DNA from: Veillonella sp. KGMB01456
GTDB lineage: Bacteria > Bacillota > Negativicutes > Veillonellales > Veillonellaceae
Reading direction: 5' to 3'
Length of the DNA stretch: 64,000 nt
NCBI RefSeq assembly: GCF_023051165.1
Contig: NZ_JALKIG010000001.1
Location: 62,001 to 126,000 of the forward strand
Below the pieces are notes generated by a model. It worked only from the letters and a program-made list of their open reading frames with translations, searched no databases and was not told where the DNA came from. Positions 32,763-41,679 of the stretch are shown piece by piece (position 1 is the stretch's first letter; each line of letters starts with the position of its first letter). A program made the position numbers and the translations under genes.

Positions 32763-33653
32763 ATGCGAGAATTTCGTTGTGATTCAGAGGCTATGAGAAA
32801 AGGGTATTTGGCATTGGCGGCTCAAGTGAGCAAGGCGCTTGAAAAAGGCACATTGTCTGTGCATGATACACTGCAATTAGTTGTGATTGACGACGTAGTA
32901 GTTAATTGGTACGGCAAGGATGCATTCGATGGTCGTTATGCTGAAAAGCCGGATGATGTATTGTTACAGATGGTGGCGCAAGCGCGCTATGAATTTGAAA
33001 AGCCATATTTTGAAGAGCATAGTATTGCTACGTTAGCGGCGTTGGCCAATAAAAAGCCGGTTGTGAAAACGCCTAAGTCGGTGGTAGAGCAAGTATTTAC
33101 GGACAGTGAAGCGGCCAAAATTTGGGAAGTTGGTTTGACGGCTGTTATTAAAGCGTGTCAAGGGGGCGGCCTCAATCGTTTTAACGAAAGAGAATGTCGC
33201 AACAGTGACGGCACGTTCCTCATCAGCGAAGCGGGCATGAATCGTCTCTTCGGTGAACGTTTGGATGATCAGGGGATGAGTATTGTCTTCATGCATATCG
33301 GTTCGGAAGAAGCCATGTTGGTTCGCTCCAAATTGCGCAAGATTTTTGAAGCACGCGGCGTTGCCGATGTAGAAGGGGCTTTGCATGAACGTTTGGGTCA
33401 AGTGATTACGTCTTGCGTGAAAGCGATTGCCAACGGTCATACCGTAGAGCTTTTGAAGACGATTGAAGATGTGGCCAAAGATGTGGGCATTGTGTCGAAG
33501 GTGGTCAAGGTTGTTACTGATTTCAGACGCTATAACCGCATCGTGTGGGCGTACCTCTATTTATTGGTTGATAGTGATGAACTGGAAACTTGGCGCATGG
33601 TGGCCGAAGGCACGGATATTAAAGCGCTCATGGCGGCTGTGGCTAAGAAATAA
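32763..33653 (+). CDS. Hypothetical protein, 296 aa
   Basis: A soluble, mostly helical protein with no signal peptide or membrane segment. The N-terminal part (1-95) contains VIDDVVVNWYGKDAFDGRYAEKPDDVLLQMVAQARYEF. The middle has an unusual CQGGGLNRFNERECRNSDGTFLISEAGMNRLFGERLDDQG segment, and the C-terminal half is amphipathic helices. I do not recognise a family. ATG 32763 fits AGGAAGG at 9 nt; ATG 32754 abuts that site. A terminator lies about 140 bp downstream. The function is unknown. Confidence 0.7.
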   Translation: MREFRCDSEAMRKGYLALAAQVSKALEKGTLSVHDTLQLVVIDDVVVNWYGKDAFDGRYAEKPDDVLLQMVAQARYEFEKPYFEEHSIATLAALANKKPVVKTPKSVVEQVFTDSEAAKIWEVGLTAVIKACQGGGLNRFNERECRNSDGTFLISEAGMNRLFGERLDDQGMSIVFMHIGSEEAMLVRSKLRKIFEARGVADVEGALHERLGQVITSCVKAIANGHTVELLKTIEDVAKDVGIVSKVVKVVTDFRRYNRIVWAYLYLLVDSDELETWRMVAEGTDIKALMAAVAKK

Positions 33654-33790
33654 CCAATTACATGCGTATTTTACTTATATTAAATGAGCACTTTGCTTAA
33701 TTGTTTAATATATGTTTTTGGATAATACTTAATTAAGAAATTAACTAATTTACTTAAAATTTGAATAAAAAATTATAAAAAACAGACTTA

Positions 33791-33836
33791 AGAGGTTGTA
33801 AGACTGCAGTAATAATGCGGTTTTATGACCTCTTTT
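33791..33836 (+). terminator. Terminator upstream of the galactose operon
   Basis: An imperfect stem AGAGGTTGTAAGACTGC paired with GCGGTTTTATGACCTCT, followed by TTTTT. It ends the unknown gene at 32,763. Confidence 0.7.
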
Positions 33837-33911
33837 TGAGTTTAGTAAAATGTATGTCAAATAGGTATGAGTTTTTGTAAAATTTTACTTGAAAAAATAG
33901 CAATCATGAGC

Positions 33912-33936
33912 GAAAATATATTTGTAATATATTTTC
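33912..33936. promoter_or_regulatory. 25-bp palindrome, candidate galactose-operon operator
   Basis: A perfect 10-5-10 inverted repeat: GAAAATATAT, TTGTA, ATATATTTTC. It lies 35 bp before galT, where a repressor would act. The ROK regulator encoded inside the operon is the obvious candidate. Confidence 0.6.
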
Positions 33937-33970
33937 TTAAGTAGTTTATTAAATGTGAGGAGCGGAGATT

Positions 33971-34966
33971 ATGTCAGAACTAAGATGGAATCCATTGCTC
34001 GGCACATGGACGATGGTAGCGTCAAACCGTAAATTACGTCCCACTATGCCAAAAGATTGGTGCCCGTTTTGCCCGGGAGAAGGGAAAAAGGTACCATCCG
34101 AATTTACCGTGTATGCCTATGATAATGATTTTCCGGCTCTAACCCAACATCCGGAAGCACCGTTTGTGGATGAAACAGGTTTTTACAAGAGCGCAGAAAA
34201 TCATGGTAAGTGCGAAGTTATCTTGTACTCGCCGCGTCATTCGGTTAAATTCTATGAATTGTACGTAGGCCATATTATCGACCTGTTGGAATTAATTTCG
34301 GATCGTTGTACGGCTCTTGCAGCGGATAAGAAGATTAAGTATGTCTATCCGTTTGAAAATAAAGGGGAAGCCGTAGGCGTAACGATGCCGCATCCTCACG
34401 GACAGATTTACGGATATCCGTTCGTGCCGCAGAAGATTGAAACGGAACTTAAGAACTGTAAGGACCATTATGAAGAAACACAGCGTTGCTTGCTCTGTCA
34501 GATGAACCAAGCGGAACAAAAATCGGATTTGCGTATTGTAGCCGAAAATGACAGTTTCTTAGCGTATATTCCGTTCTTTACGGATTATCCGTACGGCGTA
34601 TTCGTTGTGCCGAAACGTCATTTCAGCATGCTTTCTGAATGTACGGCCAAAGAAAAAGAAGATTTGGCTCGTATGTTAAAAGTGGTTACCCACGCATTCG
34701 ACGAATTATTTAATGCACCGTTCCCGTACATGATGGTTTACCATCAACGGCCGGTTAACTCGCCGGAATATGATGATGCTAACGATTATTATCATTTCCA
34801 TATTGAATTTTATCCGCCATTTAGAGAAGCTAATAAGATTAAATACTATGCTTCCTCGGAAATGGGCGCTTGGGCCGCAGCCAATACGAGCGCAGTTGAA
34901 GAAACGGCACCGGTTTTGCGTAAGCTGGTGACGAAGATTATAGAAAGGGAAGAAAGTAATGACTAA
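33971..34966 (+). CDS. galT: Galactose-1-phosphate uridylyltransferase
   Basis: Exchanges UMP between UDP-glucose and galactose-1-phosphate in the Leloir pathway. In 331 aa the zinc pair CPFC (31-34) and the nucleophile motif HPHGQ (141-145) are present, and a second His-rich site YYHFHIEFYPP lies near 280. It belongs to the GalT class with a HIT-like fold (type 1). GTGAGGAGCGG precedes the ATG. The last 8 nt overlap galK. First gene of the galactose operon; no galE or galM is visible nearby. Confidence 0.95.
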   Translation: MSELRWNPLLGTWTMVASNRKLRPTMPKDWCPFCPGEGKKVPSEFTVYAYDNDFPALTQHPEAPFVDETGFYKSAENHGKCEVILYSPRHSVKFYELYVGHIIDLLELISDRCTALAADKKIKYVYPFENKGEAVGVTMPHPHGQIYGYPFVPQKIETELKNCKDHYEETQRCLLCQMNQAEQKSDLRIVAENDSFLAYIPFFTDYPYGVFVVPKRHFSMLSECTAKEKEDLARMLKVVTHAFDELFNAPFPYMMVYHQRPVNSPEYDDANDYYHFHIEFYPPFREANKIKYYASSEMGAWAAANTSAVEETAPVLRKLVTKIIEREESND

Positions 34967-36113
34967 AGAGGAACTGATAGCTAAATTTATTGAGCAATTC
35001 GGCGATACCGGAGAACCCATTGATTGCTATTTTGCCCCGGGGCGTGTGAACATCATTGGTGAACATCAGGATTACAATGGCGGTCATGTGTTTCCGGCCG
35101 CTCTGACTTGCGGGATTTGGGGCGCTATGCGCCTGCGGGACGATTCTAAAGTTCGTCTTTATTCTGAAAATATGGAAGCCACGATTGTGGTAGATATTAA
35201 TGATGATTTCGTTTACGATGAAGCTCATGATTGGGCCAACTATCCGCTTGGCATCATTGAATATTTGAAAAAAGATGGTTACACCTTACAGGGGATGGAT
35301 TTATTCTACAGTGGTAATTTACCGGCCGGTGCGGGGCTTTCATCCTCTGCTTGTATTCTCGATTTAACGGGTTACATGTTGTGGACACATCTTGGCAAGA
35401 CGCCGATTGACCGCACGAAGTTGGCAGAAATGGCACAGCAGGTTGAATACAATTTCGTAGGCGTTAAAGTGGGTATCATGGACCAATTCGCCATCAGCCA
35501 CGGCAAAGAAGGACACGGCGTGCTCCTCGACTGTACGGCTATGGAGTTTGAACATGTACCACTTAACTGGGGCGATTACCACCTCATCATTATGAACACC
35601 AATAAAAAACGCGGCTTAGTTGATTCCAAATTTAACGAGCGTAAAGGTGAATGTGATGCGGCTTTGGCAGAAATCCAAAAACATCATCCTCTATCGGGCC
35701 TATCCCTGGGTACCTTAGAGGACTTGGATCTCATCGAAGATGATGTATTGCGTCGCCGTGCTCGTCATGCGATCACTGAAAACTTACGCGTTATGGCCTT
35801 CATGGATGCCCTTCGTGAAGGCAATACGGCAAAGATTGCCGAAATTATTACGGCTTCTCATGAATCCTTACGTTATGACTATGAAGTAAGCGGTTTGGAA
35901 TTGGATACGATGGTAGAGATTGCGCGTAAGCAACCGGGCTGTTTGGCATCGCGTATGACAGGCGCCGGTTTTGGGGGCTGTGCGATTGCTTTGGTAGCAA
36001 GCGATAAGGTAGAGGCTTTTAAAGAAGCTGTACCAAAACTTTATGAAGAGGCTATTGGCACTGTACCGACCTTATATGATGCTGAGATAGGCGATGGCGT
36101 ATATAATTTATAG
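34959..36113 (+). CDS. galK: Galactokinase
   Basis: GHMP-family kinase of 384 aa phosphorylating galactose with ATP. The N-terminal galactokinase signature PGRVNIIGEHQDYNGG has Gln37 where GEHTDYN usually has Thr. The phosphate loop GAGLSSSA and the C-terminal GAGFGGCAIAL follow. GGGAAG in the galT end serves as ribosome site, and the overlap implies translational coupling. It works with GalT downstream of the Mgl transporter. Whether the T-to-Q change affects sugar choice is unknown. Confidence 0.95.
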   Translation: MTKEELIAKFIEQFGDTGEPIDCYFAPGRVNIIGEHQDYNGGHVFPAALTCGIWGAMRLRDDSKVRLYSENMEATIVVDINDDFVYDEAHDWANYPLGIIEYLKKDGYTLQGMDLFYSGNLPAGAGLSSSACILDLTGYMLWTHLGKTPIDRTKLAEMAQQVEYNFVGVKVGIMDQFAISHGKEGHGVLLDCTAMEFEHVPLNWGDYHLIIMNTNKKRGLVDSKFNERKGECDAALAEIQKHHPLSGLSLGTLEDLDLIEDDVLRRRARHAITENLRVMAFMDALREGNTAKIAEIITASHESLRYDYEVSGLELDTMVEIARKQPGCLASRMTGAGFGGCAIALVASDKVEAFKEAVPKLYEEAIGTVPTLYDAEIGDGVYNL

Positions 36114-36133
36114 GCTTTCGGGAAGGGGACAAG

Positions 36134-37315
36134 ATGCAAACTAAACAGGCACTCAATAATGACGAAATAATTTTAAATTATATACGTCGTAACGGCTCTG
36201 TTTCAAAAGCAATTATTGCTCGTAATACGGGCATTACACCACCGACGGTAACCAATATTTGCAGTACGTTGGCTGAAAAAGGTCTTATTTATGAAGATCG
36301 ACAGGAGCGCAGTGCATTGGGGCGGCCGTCGATGCTGTTGAAATTTAATGAGCAAAAAGAAATGATGCTGATGGTTCACGTACGTACTCATAATGTATTT
36401 TGTTATGTAGTGCAATCGGGGGGCATTATTTTATATCAGATGCAACAGTCGATTATCGGCCTTTCATCAGAAGAAATATTAAATACGATTTATCATTGTA
36501 TCGAAGATATCATTGAGGATATGCGTTGGACGATTGCTGCTATCGGCCTCATCTTACGCGGCCCCGTGGATTCGCAAAAAGGAATTTCCATTTTTTCACC
36601 AAACGGTAAATGGTCCAATATTCCGTTCAAGTACATTTTGGAAGAACGGTTCCAATTACCGGCTTATGTGGAAAATGATGTGCGCTGCTTAGCTACCGGC
36701 GAATATTATTACGGCAGCGGCAAAGGCATTGAAAACCTCTTGGTTTTGAAATTCAGCTACGGTCTCGGCGCCTCTTTGATTTATCACGGCTCGCTTTATC
36801 GTGGTTACAATGATTATGCCGGCGAAATCGGTTACTCCGTCATCGATATTGATGAAACAAAAGAGGATTCCTTCACACGTTTAGAAGAAGTGGCATCGGA
36901 AACAGCCATTCGGGAGTATGTGTTGACGGAAATCAAAAAAGGTCGCTTATCCAAAGTAACTGACAATGGAGCCATTATAAATGATGCATTCCGGGTAGAA
37001 CCTATTTATGAGGCTGCCGTGGAAGGCGATGAAATTTGTTTGGAAGCCTTGAATCGGGTAGGCAAATACTTAGGCATTACCTTAGCTAATTTATATAACA
37101 TGATTAACCCGCAGCGCATTGTCGTAAGTAGCGCTATGGGCAATGCGGTGGGGACCATGGATCCGATATTACGTACCGTATTGGAAAAGAATTTACATCG
37201 GGCACAATCCGTCGATTTGGTTTACTCCGGCAACGGTAGTTATTACACATTGCTGGGCATGGTGGATATTGTCAGCAGCCGCAGAGCCGGTGAAGTATGG
37301 CTCAATGGGCGTTAA
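36134..37315 (+). CDS. ROK-family transcriptional regulator
   Basis: A 393-aa repressor of the NagC/XylR type. An N-terminal winged HTH (SKAIIARNTGITPPTVTNICSTLAEKGLIYE) is followed by a ROK sugar-kinase-like domain with SYGLGASLIYHGSLYRGYNDYAGEIGY. The usual zinc-binding Cys cluster of active ROK kinases is not seen, so it is likely a sensor only. GGAAGGGG lies before the ATG. It is encoded between galK and mglB, which points to galactose or a derivative as effector and to autoregulation through the palindrome before galT. Confidence 0.9.
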   Translation: MQTKQALNNDEIILNYIRRNGSVSKAIIARNTGITPPTVTNICSTLAEKGLIYEDRQERSALGRPSMLLKFNEQKEMMLMVHVRTHNVFCYVVQSGGIILYQMQQSIIGLSSEEILNTIYHCIEDIIEDMRWTIAAIGLILRGPVDSQKGISIFSPNGKWSNIPFKYILEERFQLPAYVENDVRCLATGEYYYGSGKGIENLLVLKFSYGLGASLIYHGSLYRGYNDYAGEIGYSVIDIDETKEDSFTRLEEVASETAIREYVLTEIKKGRLSKVTDNGAIINDAFRVEPIYEAAVEGDEICLEALNRVGKYLGITLANLYNMINPQRIVVSSAMGNAVGTMDPILRTVLEKNLHRAQSVDLVYSGNGSYYTLLGMVDIVSSRRAGEVWLNGR

Positions 37316-37390
37316 ACGAACAGTTGGTAGATACGCTAGAAGAAAGCGAATTATAGAGTCTACATTTTCGTCTCAAAGGAGGAATTTCTC

Positions 37391-38428
37391 GTGAAAAAGG
37401 CATGGAAAGCAGCAATGTTGGCTACCTTCGCAGTAGGTACCTTAGTAGTGGCAGGTTGTGGCAGTGATTCCACATCCGGCAGTGGTGATTTACCACAAGT
37501 AGGTGTGGCTATTTACAAGTTTGATGATACCTTTATGAGCGGTGTACGTGCGCGTATCGATGCTGATGCTAAAGGCAAAGCTAAAGTTGATATCGTAGAC
37601 AGCCAGAACTCGCAGCCTACACAAAATGAAAAAGTTGACTTGTTCCTTAACAAGAAATACAAAGCCATCGGGGTTAACATTGTTGACCGTCCGGCAGCCG
37701 GCGGGATTATCGACAAAGCTAAAGCAGCTAATGTTCCTTTAGTATTCCTTAACCGTGAACCATTAAAAGAAGACATGGCTAAATGGGATAAAGTTTACTA
37801 TGTAGGCGCTAAAGCTGAACAAAGCGGCGAAATGCAGGGTAAAATCTTAGCTGATTACTTCAAGAAACATCCGGAAGCATATAAGAGCAACGATAATGTA
37901 TTACACTATGTACTTATCAAAGGTGAACCGGGCCATCAGGATGCAGAACTTCGCTCTAAATATGTAATTGAATCCCTCAAAAAAGAAGGTATTCAGGTAC
38001 AAGAAGTGGCACAAGATACAGCTATGTGGGACCGCGTTAAAGGTCAAGAAAAAATGGCTGCTTTCTTATCCAGCTACGGTGATAAGATTGACGCAGTTAT
38101 CGCAAATAATGACGACATGGCTTTAGGTGCTATCGAAGCATTGAAAGCTGCCGGTTACTTCCAGAACGGTAAATATATGCCGGTTGTAGGCGTGGATGCT
38201 ACGGCTCCTGCAGTACAGGCTCTTAAAGACGGCACTTTATTAGGTACTGTTCTTAACAATGCGAAAAAACAAGGCGATGCTGTATTCAACTTGATGCTCG
38301 TATTGGCTAAAGGGGAAGCTCCAACTAAAGAAAATACAGGCTTTGAAATTGTTGACAAACAATATATTTGGGTTCCTTACGAAATCGTAACGAAAGAAAA
38401 TGCAGATCAAATCTTAGGTGATAAGTAG
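37391..38428 (+). CDS. mglB: Galactose/glucose-binding lipoprotein MglB
   Basis: Substrate-binding component of the Mgl ABC importer, 345 aa. It has a lipoprotein signal with lipobox VVAGC (Cys23), then a type I periplasmic-binding fold: GVAIYKFDDTFMSGVRARI, NIVDRPAAGGIIDKA, NNDDMALGAIEAL and VVGVDATAPAVQAL. Asn/Asp positions match MglB-type sugar binding. GTG start with AAAGGAGG upstream. It is 75 nt after the regulator and followed by a stable hairpin before mglA, which may help keep it more abundant than the membrane parts. Confidence 0.92.
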   Translation: MKKAWKAAMLATFAVGTLVVAGCGSDSTSGSGDLPQVGVAIYKFDDTFMSGVRARIDADAKGKAKVDIVDSQNSQPTQNEKVDLFLNKKYKAIGVNIVDRPAAGGIIDKAKAANVPLVFLNREPLKEDMAKWDKVYYVGAKAEQSGEMQGKILADYFKKHPEAYKSNDNVLHYVLIKGEPGHQDAELRSKYVIESLKKEGIQVQEVAQDTAMWDRVKGQEKMAAFLSSYGDKIDAVIANNDDMALGAIEALKAAGYFQNGKYMPVVGVDATAPAVQALKDGTLLGTVLNNAKKQGDAVFNLMLVLAKGEAPTKENTGFEIVDKQYIWVPYEIVTKENADQILGDK

Positions 38429-38434
38429 TCATTG

Positions 38435-38476
38435 CAGTAGGTAGGGAGGCTTGTTGCAGGCCTCCCTCACTTACTG
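38435..38476 (+). other. Intergenic hairpin between mglB and mglA
   Basis: CAGTA and AGGGAGGC pair with GCCTCCCT and TACTG around a short loop, with no T-run after it. This fits an mRNA-stabilising or attenuating structure rather than a full terminator. Confidence 0.6.
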
Positions 38477-38495
38477 AACCGGTAGGAGGGCAAGC

Positions 38496-40007
38496 ATGAG
38501 TGAATATATTTTAGAGATGCAACATATATCAAAGTCATTTCCCGGCGTTAAAGCATTGAATGATGTATCTCTGCGGCTCCGTCCAGGTTCGGTACACGCG
38601 CTTATGGGCGAAAATGGAGCTGGGAAATCGACCTTGATGAAATGTTTATTCGGCATCTACAAGCAAGATGAAGGACAAATTATTCTGGACGGTGAAAAGG
38701 TAGACATTACCGATTCCCGTACCGCATTAGGCCTTGGTATTTCTATGATTCACCAAGAGCTCTATCCTGTATTACAACAGACTGTTATGGAAAACTTATG
38801 GCTTGGCCGTTTTCCGCTTAAAAGTTATGGTCCGTTGAAACTCGTTGACCATAAAAAAATGAAGGCCGACACAGAGGCTCTTTTTAAGGAAATAGATGTT
38901 GATATTGACCCGTTGGAATTGGCTGGGAACTTATCCGTATCCAAACTTCAAAGTATTGAAATTGCTAAAGCGGTGTCGCATCACTCTCGCATTATCGTAA
39001 TGGACGAACCAACTTCTTCTTTGACCAGTGATGAAGTAGAGCATTTATTTAAAATCATAAACGGGCTCAAAGCAAAAGGGGTTGCCATTATTTATATATC
39101 TCATAAAATGGAAGAAATCCTCCGCATATCCGACGAAGTAACGATTATGCGTGATGGTAATTATATAGGCACTTGGCCGTCAGACGAATTGACCACGGAC
39201 CTCATTATTAAACGCATGGTTGGCCGTGAAATGACGCAACTTTTCCCTGAGAAAACCAATGTACCGGGGGAAGAAGTATTGCGCGTAGAAAATATGACAT
39301 CCATTCGTGACCATTCCTTCAAAGGTGTAAATTTCTCCCTTCGTAAAGGTGAGGTTCTCGGTATCGGTGGTCTCGTAGGGGCGCAGCGAACCGAGGTTAT
39401 TGAAGCTCTGTTCGGACTTCGTCACTTGGCGGATGGTAAAATTTTTATCCACGGCAAGGAAGTTAAAATCCGTAGTCCGCGCGATGCGAAGAAACATCAT
39501 ATCGCGCTCCTCACCGAAGAACGACGGGCTACCGGTATTTTCCCGATGCTTAATATTGTCGATAATAATACGATGGCTTGCATGCCGAAGTATCGCAATA
39601 AAGTAGGTCTCTTAAATGACAGATTGCGTGAAATCGACACGGAGGAAGGCGTAAGCTCCTTGCGTATCAAGACGCCGGATACGCAGACCCGCATTCAATC
39701 CTTATCGGGCGGGAATCAGCAAAAGGTATTGATTTCTCGCTGGTTAAATACGAATCCGGAAATCCTCTTACTTGATGAACCGACTCGTGGTATCGACGTA
39801 GGGGCCAAATATGAAATCTACACGATTATCAATCGCTTGGCTACCCAAGGCAAAAGCGTAATCATGATTTCGTCGGAAATGTCCGAATTGCTCGGCATGA
39901 GTGACCGCATCATGGTTATGAGTAACGGTAAAATGGAAGGGATTCTGGATGCGAAAGACGCAACGGAAGAGAAAATCATGGAACTTGCTACGGCAGGTTT
40001 ATTATAG
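38496..40007 (+). CDS. mglA: Galactose/methyl-galactoside ABC ATPase MglA
   Basis: A 503-aa duplicated ABC ATPase of the sugar CUT2 type. The first half has Walker A GENGAGKST, signature LSVSKLQS and Walker B IIVMDEPTSS. The second half has a degenerate Walker A (GGLVGAQRTEV), signature LSGGNQQK and Walker B ILLLDEPTRGID, as usual for MglA/RbsA. TAGGAGGG precedes the ATG. It couples ATP hydrolysis to galactose import through MglC. mglC starts 13 nt after its stop. Confidence 0.95.
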   Translation: MSEYILEMQHISKSFPGVKALNDVSLRLRPGSVHALMGENGAGKSTLMKCLFGIYKQDEGQIILDGEKVDITDSRTALGLGISMIHQELYPVLQQTVMENLWLGRFPLKSYGPLKLVDHKKMKADTEALFKEIDVDIDPLELAGNLSVSKLQSIEIAKAVSHHSRIIVMDEPTSSLTSDEVEHLFKIINGLKAKGVAIIYISHKMEEILRISDEVTIMRDGNYIGTWPSDELTTDLIIKRMVGREMTQLFPEKTNVPGEEVLRVENMTSIRDHSFKGVNFSLRKGEVLGIGGLVGAQRTEVIEALFGLRHLADGKIFIHGKEVKIRSPRDAKKHHIALLTEERRATGIFPMLNIVDNNTMACMPKYRNKVGLLNDRLREIDTEEGVSSLRIKTPDTQTRIQSLSGGNQQKVLISRWLNTNPEILLLDEPTRGIDVGAKYEIYTIINRLATQGKSVIMISSEMSELLGMSDRIMVMSNGKMEGILDAKDATEEKIMELATAGLL

Positions 40008-40020
40008 GAGGATATGACTT

Positions 40021-41028
40021 ATGAGTGGATCTCGCGTTAGCAAGTTTATGACACAAAATGCTATCTACATCGTACTCGTTGTATTGGTAGCTGCTATATC
40101 AATTTATAGCCCTAATTTCTTATCAATGACCAGTTTTCGGGATATTTTAATTCAGTCGTCACCGCGTGTTATTATTGCCCTTGGTTCAGCTATGATTCTG
40201 ATAACCGCAGGCTGTGACTTGTCAGCCGGTCGTGTTGTTGGTTTAACCGCGGTTGTTTCGGCGTCTTTATCACAGTTGCCAAGTTATCCGCATCCGTTCT
40301 TTGAACAGGCGCCAAATTTACCGACTTTCTTACCGATTATTATCGCCATTGCCGTAGGCGCTTGCGTTGGTTTGGTGTCCGGTTTAATCGTAGCGTACTT
40401 GCGTATCGTACCGTTCATCGCAACCTTGGGTACTATGGTTATGACCTATGGTGTTTGTTCCTTGTACTTTGACATGGAGCCAAACAACTCTCAGCCAATC
40501 GGCGGTTTACGTCCTGAATTTACCGTATTCGGTTCCGGAGCTATGGATTTAGGCTTCATGACGATTCCTTATATCGTTATTATTGCTGCAGTTATCTCCT
40601 TTATTATGTGGATTGTGTATAACAAAACAGTACTTGGTAAAAACATGTTTGCCATCGGTGGCAACGCTCAGGCAGCTGTTGTATCCGGTATCAACGTAGG
40701 TGCTACCTTAATTGCCATTTATGTAATTGCCGGCGCCCTTTATGGTGTAGGCGGTATTTTGGAAGCCGCTCGTACCGGTGGTGCAACAAACAACTATGGT
40801 AACATGTACGAATTGGATGCCATCGCCGCAGCCGTTGTAGGTGGTGTATCCATTACCGGTGGTGTTGGTACGGTACCGGGCATCATTGCCGGCGTACTTA
40901 TCTTTACGGTAATCAACTATGGCCTCACTTTCGTAGGCATGGGCCCATACTGGCAGCTCATCATTAAAGGCTTAATCATCGTTATCGCCGTAGCTGTTGA
41001 CGTACGTAAATACTTGGCCCGTAAATAA
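40021..41028 (+). CDS. mglC: Galactose/methyl-galactoside ABC permease MglC
   Basis: A 335-aa permease with 8-10 membrane helices, of the BPD_transp_2 (CUT2) family. The characteristic early GSAMILITAGCDLSAGRVVGL and late AGALYGVGGILEAARTGGATNNYG, ELDAIAAAVVGGVSITGG are present. TAGGAGGA lies before the ATG. It ends the operon; a strong terminator follows about 135 bp on. With MglA and MglB it forms the galactose importer that feeds GalK and GalT. Confidence 0.95.
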   Translation: MSGSRVSKFMTQNAIYIVLVVLVAAISIYSPNFLSMTSFRDILIQSSPRVIIALGSAMILITAGCDLSAGRVVGLTAVVSASLSQLPSYPHPFFEQAPNLPTFLPIIIAIAVGACVGLVSGLIVAYLRIVPFIATLGTMVMTYGVCSLYFDMEPNNSQPIGGLRPEFTVFGSGAMDLGFMTIPYIVIIAAVISFIMWIVYNKTVLGKNMFAIGGNAQAAVVSGINVGATLIAIYVIAGALYGVGGILEAARTGGATNNYGNMYELDAIAAAVVGGVSITGGVGTVPGIIAGVLIFTVINYGLTFVGMGPYWQLIIKGLIIVIAVAVDVRKYLARK

Positions 41029-41462
41029 TTGACGACAGATTAGGTAGTCAATCGAAATGATTCTGTACGTATATATGTACACCCTGTGAGTATATATACG
41101 CAGATGCCAACATGATTACATATTGTAATTTTTGAAAATATGAATTAATTAAGATGTTTAAAAAAGCGCCGTTAATGAATGAATTTTTCATTTATTAACG
41201 GCGCTTTCTGTCTTTGTATAAATGTGTTGCACTATTTGATAATCAAGATTTTAGAGCGATTAGGAATGACTATTGATTGTGGAAAGTAGCATTATTTGAT
41301 TGTAAAATTTGATTATAAATATTGCACGATATATTATTTATGTTATATAATATAAAAAGGTTATTTGAAGAAGTCGTGAAGCGAAAGTTGAGAACCGCTT
41401 TAAAAATATATGTATTGCTTTGCGTTAAGTATGCATATTTATAAATTAGGTATAGGGAAACA
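41029..41462. other. Gene-free stretch after the galactose operon
   Basis: Holds the mglC terminator at 41163-41207 and an A+T-rich, TATAAT-like region at about 41,340-41,355 that could be a promoter for the small ORF downstream. Nothing else is clear. Confidence 0.35.
41163..41207 (+). terminator. Terminator of the galactose operon
   Basis: A 21-bp stem with a single G-U pair (41163-41183 with 41187-41207) and a 3-nt loop; the descending arm ends in TTT. Confidence 0.85.
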
Positions 41463-41579
41463 ATGATGCGTATGCCAGTAACAATACTTGTACCGGTATA
41501 TGTATCGAGCTTGCATAAGCCTTGGCAGATTAATTATGGGCGAGTGTATGCTTTTGACAAGAGAATCAAAATACATTAA
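41463..41579 (+). CDS. Possible small protein, 38 aa
   Basis: A 38-codon frame starts ATG-ATG, with AGGGAAA just upstream, and stops 5 nt before a hairpin/T-run terminator. The peptide has a hydrophobic start (VTILVPVYV) and a basic C-terminus (KRIKIH). Gene-like signals on both sides support it, but no homologue is known to me and the size makes chance possible. Confidence 0.3.
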   Translation: MMRMPVTILVPVYVSSLHKPWQINYGRVYAFDKRIKIH

Positions 41580-41583
41580 TAGA

Positions 41584-41625
41584 GCTATAGCCATGGGAAT
41601 CGGCTATAGCATATTAGTGTTTTTT
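41584..41625 (+). terminator. Terminator after the small ORF
   Basis: A perfect 9-bp stem (GCTATAGCC with 41602-41610) and a 9-nt loop, with six T ten nt later. Confidence 0.55.
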
Positions 41626-41679
41626 GTGTTTGTGTGGTGATTTTGGTACGTGTAATACTAGAAAGTTGAGTAATATGCA

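Noticed and set aside
41029-41679. tRNA or structured RNA gene after the galactose operon
   Set aside because: No cloverleaf or T-loop GTTCRANYC pattern found; the only structures are two terminator-like hairpins.
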